64,000 nucleotides of DNA, taken from contig CALWIZ010000003.1 in assembly GCA_944380885.1 (NCBI GenBank), positions 60,251 through 124,250 on the forward strand, written 5' to 3'. The notes beneath the pieces are model-generated. The model saw nothing but the letters and a program-made list of their open reading frames with translations, ran no database searches and was not told the origin of the DNA. This DNA is from an uncultured Clostridia bacterium (GTDB taxonomy: Bacteria; Bacillota; Clostridia; Oscillospirales; Acutalibacteraceae). This document shows positions 1 through 9,401 of the stretch, piece by piece; the stretch's first letter is position 1; each line of letters opens with the position of its first letter. Both the position numbers and the translations under genes were made by a program.

Positions 1-848
1 ACAGGACTTGACGGCATAGTAGCCGCGCTGCTTTTTTCACTTCCCGAGTAAATCTGCGCCGAATTCTTTACTGAATAATTTTCTGCCTGCCAGTAATCAG
101 TATTTTCCGCATTGTCAGGTTTATTTTTATTGGCTTCAAAATATTCGGCATAGCTTACGGACTGTTCCTCTCTGCCAAGCTCAAAACCGCCCAGCAAAAA
201 ATCACCGATCACCGTTGTGAAACGGATGGTATGCCTTCCCTCGGTCAGGTATATGAAATACGGCTCCTCGTAGTAGCCTTGGGAATCCCAAAGCCAGATT
301 TCATTCCACCGCTTTACTTCTTCGGTATCCGGAAGCCTGTCATTGCCCATGCTGTCCTGAATAATGGTTTCACCGGTTTCTTGGTCAGCAACATCGCGCC
401 ATATTCTCGGGAGAGAAAGAGCCTCAAGCTCAGAATACGGATATTCGCCGTCGACCGAAAGTGCAAATTCTATAGACCGATCCGAACCCTTTAAATTAAA
501 ATAACTAACATTAACGGCATAAACAGCAGATTGTGTAATATTTACTGTAAATTCCGCCCATTCATTGCTTTCTCCGACCAAAACGCCCTGCTTACCGGAT
601 TCACTGCGAATTATGGAATTCTGAGCAGCAGAAAGCGCATCAAGACCGACAGTAATATTACTGCCGTAATCTTCATCACAATATTCCGTAAAATATGAAA
701 GATACGAGTCGCTGTCGCCTGTAAAAACATATTTGCTGCCTTCAGCTTGTTCCTCGGAAGCTTCTTCTGCAAAAGCAATACATGGTATAGAACACAGACA
801 TAACATAATCGCGAGCGAAACTGCTTCTATCCGTTTCAGAGCCTTCAT
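1..848 (-). CDS. Secreted solute-binding-like protein with carbohydrate-binding-type modules (partial)
   Basis: The reading frame opens at an ATG at 848 and stays open to the window edge, so the C-terminus is missing; about 282 residues are visible. Residues 1-24 form a signal peptide (KR, then a hydrophobic stretch ending near IAFA-EEA). The rest resembles the N-terminal beta-sandwich modules of the long (about 900 residue) extracellular solute-binding proteins of Firmicutes: a YFTEY/YWQAENY repeat pattern, an IYLTEGRHTIRF strand and a YSGSEKSSAAT segment. It probably acts at the cell surface in glycan uptake or sensing. The family match is from memory of such proteins, so the role is uncertain. 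It lies downstream of the giant surface protein, separated by a hairpin. Confidence 0.6.
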   Translation of the reverse strand, partial: MKALKRIEAVSLAIMLCLCSIPCIAFAEEASEEQAEGSKYVFTGDSDSYLSYFTEYCDEDYGSNITVGLDALSAAQNSIIRSESGKQGVLVGESNEWAEFTVNITQSAVYAVNVSYFNLKGSDRSIEFALSVDGEYPYSELEALSLPRIWRDVADQETGETIIQDSMGNDRLPDTEEVKRWNEIWLWDSQGYYEEPYFIYLTEGRHTIRFTTVIGDFLLGGFELGREEQSVSYAEYFEANKNKPDNAENTDYWQAENYSVKNSAQIYSGSEKSSAATMPSSP

Positions 849-880
849 TTAGGTTATACTCCTTTTATAGACTTAGACCG

Positions 881-912
881 CCCGCACCTGCCGTTTTCCA
901 GGCAGGTGCGGG
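881..912. other. Perfect 12-bp inverted repeat between two surface-protein genes
   Basis: CCCGCACCTGCC (881-892) and GGCAGGTGCGGG (901-912) flank an 8-nt loop. On the minus strand, in the direction of transcription, no T tract follows the stem, so it is not a standard terminator for the gene ending at 940. It may be an attenuating or RNA-stabilising hairpin upstream of the partial gene at 1-848. Confidence 0.6.
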
Positions 913-939
913 GAAAATATAATTTACCGCTGCCGATAT

Positions 940-3900
940 TTATTTGCCCGACTGTTTTTTTCTGCGATATATTACAAAGCCAAGCACACAGCCGAGTACA
1001 CAAACGACCGCTATAATGATTAAGACTATCACAAGAGGACTTAGACCGCCGCTGCTGTCACCGCCCGTAGAAGAAATGCTGTAAATAACCGCGAAGGTTC
1101 CGATAACCTCACCGTCCGGATTAAACACCTTCATAACCGTATCTTCGGTCAATATATAGCTGTCGTCGGTAATTTCAGAGCCGTCGGCGTCATAAAAAGC
1201 AACCGTAGCATTTTTAAGTACCAGCGCCCCACTTAATTCGCGTACAGAAATATTTTCTTTCAGAAGAACCACACGATGATTTTTTACATCCAGCCTGGCA
1301 TCAAGCTTACTCTTATCGATCGACAGACTGTATGAAATCTCTTCGTCTTGCGAATCTGAATCGCCCGGCAAATCTGAATTATTATCCGCTGCCGTGCCGT
1401 CGGAATTATTGCTTTCGCTTCCCGAATTTGAAGTGCTGTCCGTATTGGAATTATTATTTTCCGTATCAGAGGTATTGTCCGCATCGGTATTATCCCCTGC
1501 GCCGGGATCATTTTCCTCGTCGGAGCCGTCTCCGGTGTCGGTATTATCCAAAGCAGGCGGCTTAGTTGCAGTAATGAGCGCACCGTTTCTTCCGATCGTA
1601 TACCCGCCGGCAGCCTTGAAGACCGCTGCCTGCTCGCCGCTTCCGAATACGGGGATACCCCTTTCGGTATCCATAGTCCAATTATATGTACGGCTTGCGG
1701 AATCCCCGTTGTCAAGCATATAAGCCAACTCGCCGTTGCTTACCTGCTGCCATGTGACCGATTCCACAACACCATCCTGATCTCCCGGGAAGCCTACCGG
1801 AACACCTTCCAGATCAATGCCGTTCTGAGCCCAATAATAGCAGTTCTTCATAGTGGCCTGCTCGCCGTTGTCGCGCAGCGCAAGGACGCCGATCATTCCG
1901 GCGGTGAGAGCGCGTTCCTCGGAGACCGCTATCAGACCTGCGTTATAGCAGTTTTCGATTTCGCCTAAAAGGTTGTGGGTACCAACAACAGCACCGATAT
2001 AAGAATCATAATAATTCATAACGGTCAGAGTCCCGGCATTGTACAGATTACTGAGCTTGACCTTAGCTTCATGCTTAACCTCATGCGCACCGTCGGTTAT
2101 AGCGCCGATTATGCCGCCTATATTGCCTTTTTCTTTTATATCATGCGTACCTAAATTAATATCACCGTAGTTTGCACAGTATTCAATGGTTGCCTGATAA
2201 CCGTTTTCCGCCGTGATACCGTTGTTTCTGTCGCTTGAAGCCGACTGACTCATACGTCCTAAAATACCGCCGACATAACAGTAGCCTGTCAAATCACCGT
2301 AGTTGACGCAACCGGAGATTACGGTTTCCTGATCGTGAACAAATATCGCCGCTGCGATACCGCCTACATAACGAAGCTGATCCTCTTTCTGAGGAGTAAA
2401 TCCGTCTGTCGGAACCTTAAGAGTTGCATAGTTTGTGCAATCGATAATCTTAAGAGACGCATTATCGGCACAACCTAAGATACCGCCCGCCTTAGTATAG
2501 CGGCAGGTTACAGAGCCCTTAACAACGCAATTCTCAATAAGCGGAACTTCGGTTGCCTGGTATGATGTATAAACGCTGCCTATAATACCTGCAGCAGAGG
2601 GAGCAGAAGTAGTAAGATCGTTGTTAATTGATACTTCTGCAGTAACATTTTTAATAGAACAAGTGTAACCGTCTCCTGCGTTCATATTACCGAAAAGTCC
2701 TAAAGCAGTAATACCTGTAACTGTTTCAAATGTGTTCAGATTATCATCGTTAATATCGATTTTGAGGTTCTTGATTGTGAAACCGTTACCGTCATAATGA
2801 CCTGCAAAACCGTTAGTGTTTGATGAACAAATAGGAGTCCACTGCTCGCCGCGTAAATCTATATCGGCGGTCTGCTTGAAGTAAACGCCGTCAAATTTCT
2901 TGCCGACCGATTCGTTGGAAGCGATTGACAAATTGCGTAAATCCTCTTCATTGCGAATCTGGTAAGGATCATCCTTAGTACCGCTACCCGCCTTGAAGAG
3001 CGGCTCCCTTGTAATCTTCAAGGTATATGTTGTTTCAGAATCGTCCTCGGCAATAACCTTGATTTCAAAGGTATTCAAACCTATTTCAAGCTCTTTCTCG
3101 CCTGCGCCTCTAACTTCAGCACTACCGTCAGAAGCTTCTGCGTTTATGGTAACCTTCTTAAGCTTCCATACTGCATTTACCGTATAATCGGTTGTATCCT
3201 TAGAGAATGTTTCGTTCAATTCAGCTCCCGAAACAGACAAGCTCTTAAGGGTTGAATCAGAGCTTACTACCTCGTTTGTACGGGTGATTGTGAAATGATA
3301 ATCTCTCTCAGCACCGTCAGCAGAAGTAACTGTTAGGGTGAATTCGTTTCTGCCGACTTCAAGTGATTTTTCACCGACATCGCCTGTTACATCACCTGTA
3401 GCTCTGGTAAAGTTGAAAATAACCTTATCATTTGCATTTACAACCTTAGCGGTGTATTTATATACGTTAGGATCAAAGCTCGGGGTGAGCTCTACTGTGC
3501 GGTCGGTGCCGGGTTTGCCGACAGTAAGATCAGTGATTTTTGCGCCTGTTCTTAAAATCGGATAACCGTTCTTAACATACTGCCAATCAGAACCTAATTG
3601 CTCAACGAAGGCTTCAGATTCTAAATCAAGCTTTTCAGCTTTTGCATTAGTGTCAACAGCATCGTAAACGTCGCCGTCATAGTAAATAAAGGTATTGGTT
3701 GCGTCACCAAACCCGTTAGGAGTTCCGATAAATTCGCCGCGGACCTTATGGTCATCCTGGGTGTAATCCTTGATTTTACCCTGTAAGCCGTAAAGAATTA
3801 TATCCCCAGATCTGACGCAAGCACCGCTGTTACTACCGCCTATTACGCCGGTTTGACCCTTGTCAAAGTTATTGTTTTTCTTGGCGGGAGTGATAAGTCC

Positions 3901-6216
3901 TGTTGCCCAAACTTTATTTAATGTAAAGGTAGCGCCTTCAAGTCTAGCGTAAATACCGCCGATACGGTCGGCAGCAGATACTGTTCTGTCGGATGTTGTA
4001 ATATTACCTGTATTACCGACAGAGTTCATTACGATTACAGAACCGCCCTGATTTGTAGCGAGAACACCCGCAGTGTGAGTAGCGTCATACTGATCATCTC
4101 GGTTAAGATTGTTAGTAACATTACCTGTATTGAAAACATTTTCTAAGATGACATTACCGCCGCCCATAGCAACAACACCCGCAGTATTTAAAGCGGTTGT
4201 AGCATATGCGATTTTGAGAGCATAAGCACTCTGGAGCGCATTGTTGGTACCGCCGCCTGAAAGTCCCGATAAGCTTGCAGCGGTAACGATATTACCGTGG
4301 TTCTCGACATTACGCAAAGTACTGTCTTCTAAGAAAGCAACGACACCTGCGGTCATCTGCTTACCGCCCGAAACATTAACCTTGCTTATACAGTTTTCGA
4401 TAACAGAATTACGAGCGATAGCCGCAACAGAACCGAAAATTACACTCGGGTTTTCTGCAGTACCCGCAACAGTCAAATTCTTAACAGTTGCGTTGTCGAT
4501 AAATGAGAACAAACCACCTAAACCGTATAGTATATTGTATGTATAGGTAATTGTATGGAAATTACCGTCGAAAGTACCCTCAAAAGGTACAGCGTGAGGA
4601 ACTTTTTCGCCGTTTCCTGCCGTAGAAAGAGCTTCAGCAGCTACGTTCTGTCCGATAGTCAGATTTGTTACCTCAATATCGGCAGTCAGCTTATAATACT
4701 TGCCCGCAGTATTAACAGCAACAGTATCAGCGTCAAGCTGTGCCAAATGTTCTGCGTTGGAAATGATATAAGGATCCTCTTCAGTACCGCTGCCGCCGCC
4801 ATAGAGGTTATGTCTCAAAGAGGGATAACCACCCGCTGTTGTCTGCCAGCAGGTACCTAACTGAGCCGCAAAATCAGCAGATTTTAAATCAAGCTTTACG
4901 GGAGTTACATTACCGTCTACAGGCTCATATAAGTCGCCGTCATAATATACGGTAGTGTTGGTTGCATCACCGAAGCCGTTAGGAGTTCCGAAAAATTCGC
5001 CGCGGCATTTTTTATCGGGCTGTACGTAAACCTCATCATTGGTAGTAATTATTTTACCAAGAACACCGTAAACGATAATATTACCCTCTCTTTGGGAAGC
5101 ACCGTCTATACTGCCGCCGACGGTACCTGCCTGAGTCTTATTTATTGCATTGTTGTCCTTTTTAGAAGGAGTAACAGTTCCTGTAGACCAGATCTTGTTG
5201 AGAGTATATTTAGCTCTATCAATTCTGCCAAAAACACCGCCGATACGGTCATTACCCTGATCGGTTCTGTCGGCAGTTGTAATATTGCCTATGTTTCCGA
5301 CAGAGTTCATAACAAGGTTATTGAGTTCGGTGCCGGTATTTGGGTTTGCGGCAAGAACACCCGCAGTATGAGCAACGTCGTATGTATTAGAGGTCGGCCG
5401 TTCAAGCTTGTTAGTAACATCACCTGTATTCAAAACATTCTCAAGAAGAACATTGCCGTTAGAGGCGGCAACAATGCCGGAAACATATAATGAGGTAGTA
5501 GAATAGCTGATGGTAAAACCATATTTGGGCTGAATAACGTCGTTAGTACCGCTTCCCGAAAGGGGAGTCAAATCGGTTCCGGAAGAAACGTTTCCACGGT
5601 TTTCAACAAGTCGTAACGTACTGTTCTGCAGCATTGCTACAACACCTGCGGTGAACTGTCTGCCGCCTGAAACGACAACCTTGCTTACGCAGTTTTCTAT
5701 AGTAGAATCCATAGCAACAGCGGCGATAGAACCGAATATAATGCTGGGATTTTCAGCAGCGCCGTCAACAGTTAAATTCTTAACGGTTGCGTTTTTAATA
5801 ATTGAAAAAAGTCCGCCGAAGGCATAGGGAATATCATATCTGTAGGTTACGGTATGATAGTTTCCGTCAAAGGTGCCCTCAAAGGGTACTGCATCTGGGA
5901 CATATTCAGTAGCGTCACCCGAACCGCCTGTCTTAAGCGGCTCAGCGCTTCTGTTCTGTCCGATAGTGGCATTATTTACGGTAATATCCTGAGTAAGCTT
6001 ATAGTGCTTACCGACTGTTTTACCTGCCACGGTATCTGCATCAAGCTGAGCTAAATCTTCGGCAGACGAGATAAGATACGGATCCGATTCTGTACCGCTG
6101 CCGCCAGAAAACTCCTGCGTATCGGCAAACACCGAAATACCCGTGTATATCGCTGTTACCAAAACGCTGACCGAAAGCAGTACGGAAAGAAATCTTGAAA
6201 ATACTTTCTTACTCAT
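940..6216 (-). CDS. Giant membrane-anchored GLUG-repeat surface protein
   Basis: 1758 residues. A signal peptide occupies about residues 1-31. Two long homologous units follow, each opening with GSGTE-DPY-ISSAE-LAQLDADTVA, at about residues 36-470 and 475-880. They are rich in glycine-loop (GLUG-like) beta-helix repeats such as TAGVVA and NTGNVTN. Two cadherin-like beta-sandwich domains lie near 890-1070. A third GLUG unit begins near 1075 (AGSGTKDDPYQIRNEEDL). A Ser/Asp/Asn-rich linker spans about 1555-1625. The C-terminus has a single transmembrane helix (about 1724-1750) followed by a positively charged RRKKQSGK tail, so it is anchored in the membrane without LPXTG. The likely role is adhesion or glycan contact. 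Its GLUG unit is close to that of the dockerin-EEP protein at 6995-9310, indicating local duplication. Confidence 0.85.
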   Translation of the reverse strand: MSKKVFSRFLSVLLSVSVLVTAIYTGISVFADTQEFSGGSGTESDPYLISSAEDLAQLDADTVAGKTVGKHYKLTQDITVNNATIGQNRSAEPLKTGGSGDATEYVPDAVPFEGTFDGNYHTVTYRYDIPYAFGGLFSIIKNATVKNLTVDGAAENPSIIFGSIAAVAMDSTIENCVSKVVVSGGRQFTAGVVAMLQNSTLRLVENRGNVSSGTDLTPLSGSGTNDVIQPKYGFTISYSTTSLYVSGIVAASNGNVLLENVLNTGDVTNKLERPTSNTYDVAHTAGVLAANPNTGTELNNLVMNSVGNIGNITTADRTDQGNDRIGGVFGRIDRAKYTLNKIWSTGTVTPSKKDNNAINKTQAGTVGGSIDGASQREGNIIVYGVLGKIITTNDEVYVQPDKKCRGEFFGTPNGFGDATNTTVYYDGDLYEPVDGNVTPVKLDLKSADFAAQLGTCWQTTAGGYPSLRHNLYGGGSGTEEDPYIISNAEHLAQLDADTVAVNTAGKYYKLTADIEVTNLTIGQNVAAEALSTAGNGEKVPHAVPFEGTFDGNFHTITYTYNILYGLGGLFSFIDNATVKNLTVAGTAENPSVIFGSVAAIARNSVIENCISKVNVSGGKQMTAGVVAFLEDSTLRNVENHGNIVTAASLSGLSGGGTNNALQSAYALKIAYATTALNTAGVVAMGGGNVILENVFNTGNVTNNLNRDDQYDATHTAGVLATNQGGSVIVMNSVGNTGNITTSDRTVSAADRIGGIYARLEGATFTLNKVWATGLITPAKKNNNFDKGQTGVIGGSNSGACVRSGDIILYGLQGKIKDYTQDDHKVRGEFIGTPNGFGDATNTFIYYDGDVYDAVDTNAKAEKLDLESEAFVEQLGSDWQYVKNGYPILRTGAKITDLTVGKPGTDRTVELTPSFDPNVYKYTAKVVNANDKVIFNFTRATGDVTGDVGEKSLEVGRNEFTLTVTSADGAERDYHFTITRTNEVVSSDSTLKSLSVSGAELNETFSKDTTDYTVNAVWKLKKVTINAEASDGSAEVRGAGEKELEIGLNTFEIKVIAEDDSETTYTLKITREPLFKAGSGTKDDPYQIRNEEDLRNLSIASNESVGKKFDGVYFKQTADIDLRGEQWTPICSSNTNGFAGHYDGNGFTIKNLKIDINDDNLNTFETVTGITALGLFGNMNAGDGYTCSIKNVTAEVSINNDLTTSAPSAAGIIGSVYTSYQATEVPLIENCVVKGSVTCRYTKAGGILGCADNASLKIIDCTNYATLKVPTDGFTPQKEDQLRYVGGIAAAIFVHDQETVISGCVNYGDLTGYCYVGGILGRMSQSASSDRNNGITAENGYQATIEYCANYGDINLGTHDIKEKGNIGGIIGAITDGAHEVKHEAKVKLSNLYNAGTLTVMNYYDSYIGAVVGTHNLLGEIENCYNAGLIAVSEERALTAGMIGVLALRDNGEQATMKNCYYWAQNGIDLEGVPVGFPGDQDGVVESVTWQQVSNGELAYMLDNGDSASRTYNWTMDTERGIPVFGSGEQAAVFKAAGGYTIGRNGALITATKPPALDNTDTGDGSDEENDPGAGDNTDADNTSDTENNNSNTDSTSNSGSESNNSDGTAADNNSDLPGDSDSQDEEISYSLSIDKSKLDARLDVKNHRVVLLKENISVRELSGALVLKNATVAFYDADGSEITDDSYILTEDTVMKVFNPDGEVIGTFAVIYSISSTGGDSSGGLSPLVIVLIIIAVVCVLGCVLGFVIYRRKKQSGK

Positions 6217-6232
6217 ATGATATACTCCTTTT

Positions 6233-6964
6233 TTACTTCATCAACGTGTATTCTGTCAGAATTCCGCAATGGTCAGACAAAATAACACCGTCAGATACCT
6301 GCTGCATCACCCTATAAGAATTGACCCTGAAATCGCCTCTGGTTACGAAACAGTAATCTATAATACCGCCGCCCTTCGTATCCCAGCCCCTCCATGTTGA
6401 GCCGCGCTCAGCGGAAGCAGCCTCAACCGAGGCGTCTGAATATTTAGCAGTAATAGCAGGATATTCTATCGCTTCGGGAGAAAAATTAAAATCACCGGCG
6501 AATATTGTCGGACATCCCATCCTGTCTGAGATTTCCGACATTTCCCTAAGCTCCTCGGTTCTACTGTCAAGACTTCCGTGATAAGCGTATATAAGCAGCC
6601 GTTTATCTGTTCCGACCGGTCTGAGTAATACCCAGAGATAATGACTGCGGACTCCCGAAATATTGTGAGCCTCTGATTTGATTTCTTCAAACATAGATGG
6701 CTTAAATAAAATCTGAAGCTCGGAGATTCCTGTCTTAGGATTAAAAACCTTTTTATACCCGCATTTTGCCGCTGCCGAAGCAGCAAAATCACCGTTCGAC
6801 TCGCAGAGAACCACGATATCTGAGTCAACCGACTTTATCCTGCGGATAAGTGCGGGCAGGCGTTCGGGATTTCTGCCCGCAGCGCCGCCCTGCCCCGGCG
6901 GAGCATCGCCGTGCGTGCATATATTGTGCTCGTATAATTTAAAGGAAATACTCTGCTCTGACAT
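6233..6964 (-). CDS. EEP-superfamily (endonuclease/exonuclease/phosphatase) protein without signal peptide
   Basis: 243 residues from the ATG at 6964, which has GGGTG seven bases upstream; a GTG nine bases further out (6973) is also possible. EEP hallmarks are visible: an early HNICTHGD segment, an acidic CES/LCESN site in place of the usual E, a GDFNF metal-binding motif, and a final SDHCG motif. Closely related domains form the C-termini of the next two upstream genes (6995-9310 and 9402-10442), which share the HGD-PPG-GG-G-N-RLP block. This copy has no secretion signal and probably acts in the cytoplasm unless exported another way. Substrate is unknown: DNase, phosphodiesterase or sphingomyelinase activities all occur in this superfamily. 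Confidence 0.75.
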   Translation of the reverse strand: MSEQSISFKLYEHNICTHGDAPPGQGGAAGRNPERLPALIRRIKSVDSDIVVLCESNGDFAASAAAKCGYKKVFNPKTGISELQILFKPSMFEEIKSEAHNISGVRSHYLWVLLRPVGTDKRLLIYAYHGSLDSRTEELREMSEISDRMGCPTIFAGDFNFSPEAIEYPAITAKYSDASVEAASAERGSTWRGWDTKGGGIIDYCFVTRGDFRVNSYRVMQQVSDGVILSDHCGILTEYTLMK

Positions 6965-6994
6965 TATAATCACCCATTAAGTGCAGTAAAAGAC

Positions 6995-9310
6995 TTATTT
7001 AATTTCAAGCTCGGCAAGAAGCGCGCAGTGATCAGAAAGTACGGTATCGCCGGCTTTCTGATCGAGAACATAGAAGAATCTTGCGTCAAAGCGGTCTGTA
7101 CTGTAAAGTATATGGTCGATTGCTGACGCTCCCGCCGAATCCCAATCTAACCACGTAGCCTTATCAAATGCCCTGCCTTCAGCGATTCTGGTCAAGCCGG
7201 AAAGTTTAGTGCTAAACTCGGAATATTCCGCATTGAAATCACCGGCCACAACTGTCGGAAAAGCTTTGTCGGAAATTGTTTGGCTCATTGCGGCAATTTC
7301 CGCAGTTCTGACCCTTAAGTCGGCTGAATCGCCGTGATATCCGTAAACCATAAGCTCTTCAGAAGTTGCTTTAGACCTTAAAACGACCCAATGAAACGCC
7401 GAGCGCTCGGAATCATCAACATTGTTCTCAATCAAATCAAAATCTCCGGCATTGTAAAGAATTTGGATTTCCGAAAGACCTGTTCTTGTATTTTCGGCTA
7501 TTTCGTACCCGCATTTTTGAGCAATGCTTTCTGCCCATACTGAATTACACTCTGTTAAAACCACTACATTGGGTACGTTTTCGGTTATTACGCTGCAAAT
7601 ACCCGGAAGTCTTTGAGAATTTAATCCCGTTTCGCCTCCCGTTCCCGGCGGCTGATCGCCGTGAGAGCAAACATTGTGTGAATATACCCTCAATACCTTG
7701 CTTGCGGAGGCTGAAACATCCTTAAGGCTTAAACCGAACAGCAGCTTTCGTACAGACGCAAGATCGGTCGATTCAACAACTCCGTTTTCGTCAAAATCGG
7801 CTGCTGCGGGAACTATGTCGGTGCCTGTACCCACGCCGGTAAGATACTTTTTAAGAGAAATCAAATCACGGATATCGAAAGCGCCGTCGTTATTAAAATC
7901 ACCGACTGTAAAATGATACGCAAGAGTCGGATATGCATACCCGTCAACTGCACGCCAACCGCTGCCCAACTGTTCAATAAAGTCAGCGTCCGTCTTCATA
8001 TCTACTTTTGTGGCGTTGTTCGCAGGAACATAAGCATCTCCTTCGTAATAAATTTTCTGAGGAAGATGCATACCCTTGCCTGTGAACTCTATGGAGCATT
8101 GATTGCCCGTAAAGCCGGAAACCGTACCGATCTTGGAATAAAGTATGTGCGGATTATTAACATCAATCGTTGCACAGGTGCCACCTGTGGCACCCCCAAT
8201 GCTGCCTGTCTGATTATGATTTGTTCCATCGCTCTTCAGCGAAGTAATGGTTCCCGTATTCCAGACAACATTACAGTGATAATATGAATTCTCCAGCTCA
8301 CCGTAAATACCGCCTGTACGGTCATTAGTGTTATTTCTGTTGGTTTTACCGCAGGTAATGTCACCGGTATTGCCCACATAGTTGAAAATAACCGTTCCGC
8401 CGGGATCATTGCCGTTTTTGGGATTCATAATTATGCCGACAATGCCGCCCGTATGGCTGACGACTCCGTTATCGGCAGAATTGGTTACATCGCCCGAATT
8501 AAGAACATTTTCAAAGGTTACATCGCCCAATACAACGGCTGCAATACCGCCGACATTTGAATGTCCTCCCTGAACGGTATTTTCGTTTTTTGTACTGAAC
8601 AGTGTTTTTAAATGATTGTTAATGCTTCCGTGAGAGACGTCCGAATCGGTTCCGCCGGCTGCGTCCTTCCGGGTCACAACACACCCGCGGTTTTCGGTAT
8701 TGGTAATTCTGGAATCCTGAACTATCGCCGCAATACCGGCCGTATACTTTCTGGCATCGGTAATTTCTACCTCACTGATGCAGTTGTCAATTACTGAATT
8801 GTTAATAACGGCTGCAACCGAGCCGAAAATAAGGTTCGCACCCGTTGAAGTGCCTTTTACAACCAGATTCTTAACCTCAGCGCCCTCAAGGTATGAGAAA
8901 AGTCCGCCGTATGCATAGCAATCGGAATAGGTATAGGTAACCGTATGGAAATTACCGTCAAATACACCTTCAAAGGGCTTCACATCGGTTACGAAGCTGT
9001 TTGCTCCGCTTGCACTGGCGATAGAAGTCTTAGACTCTCTGTTCTGTCCTATCGTGAAATCTCCCGAAAGAGTTATATCCGCCGTCAGCTTATAATACTT
9101 GCCGTCTGTATTTCCGGCAACGGTGTCAGCGTCAAGCTGTGCCATATGCTCGGCTGACGAAATTATATACGGATCCAATTCTGTACCGCTGCCGCTGCCA
9201 TAGCTTTCCGTTTCCGCGGCGGAAATGAGCGACGCTCCGCCCAAACCTGTCAGAATAATGCTGAGCGCCGTTGCCAGGGATAATAATCTGTATTTGCTTT
9301 TTTCGCCCAT
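6995..9310 (-). CDS. Secreted GLUG-repeat, dockerin and EEP fusion protein
   Basis: 771 residues, with AGGAGG just upstream of the ATG. Signal peptide at about 1-32. A GLUG-type beta-helix unit spans about 38-465 and is homologous to those of the 1758-residue neighbour. A duplicated type I dockerin occupies about 467-525; both Ca2+-binding halves are visible (GDFNNDGAFDIRDL and ADFDENGVVESTDL). An EEP catalytic domain fills 540-771, with CNS/ECNS, GDFN and SDHC motifs. Dockerins normally dock enzymes onto cohesin scaffolds, so the EEP enzyme is likely displayed on a cell-surface complex. A central dockerin between a repeat domain and a nuclease/phosphatase-fold enzyme is unusual. No cohesin is seen in this window. 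Confidence 0.85.
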   Translation of the reverse strand: MGEKSKYRLLSLATALSIILTGLGGASLISAAETESYGSGSGTELDPYIISSAEHMAQLDADTVAGNTDGKYYKLTADITLSGDFTIGQNRESKTSIASASGANSFVTDVKPFEGVFDGNFHTVTYTYSDCYAYGGLFSYLEGAEVKNLVVKGTSTGANLIFGSVAAVINNSVIDNCISEVEITDARKYTAGIAAIVQDSRITNTENRGCVVTRKDAAGGTDSDVSHGSINNHLKTLFSTKNENTVQGGHSNVGGIAAVVLGDVTFENVLNSGDVTNSADNGVVSHTGGIVGIIMNPKNGNDPGGTVIFNYVGNTGDITCGKTNRNNTNDRTGGIYGELENSYYHCNVVWNTGTITSLKSDGTNHNQTGSIGGATGGTCATIDVNNPHILYSKIGTVSGFTGNQCSIEFTGKGMHLPQKIYYEGDAYVPANNATKVDMKTDADFIEQLGSGWRAVDGYAYPTLAYHFTVGDFNNDGAFDIRDLISLKKYLTGVGTGTDIVPAAADFDENGVVESTDLASVRKLLFGLSLKDVSASASKVLRVYSHNVCSHGDQPPGTGGETGLNSQRLPGICSVITENVPNVVVLTECNSVWAESIAQKCGYEIAENTRTGLSEIQILYNAGDFDLIENNVDDSERSAFHWVVLRSKATSEELMVYGYHGDSADLRVRTAEIAAMSQTISDKAFPTVVAGDFNAEYSEFSTKLSGLTRIAEGRAFDKATWLDWDSAGASAIDHILYSTDRFDARFFYVLDQKAGDTVLSDHCALLAELEIK

Positions 9311-9401
9311 TGAGATGCCTCCTTTTTATTTTTATCACACGGCAGAGACTGGTTTTGCAATAATATCCAAACCATAACTTGCCGAAAAGATATATAAGGT
9401 A

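Noticed and set aside
1284..1723. Overlapping long open frames on both strands in the Ser/Asp-rich linker
   Set aside because: They are shadows of low-complexity coding sequence of the 1758-residue surface protein.
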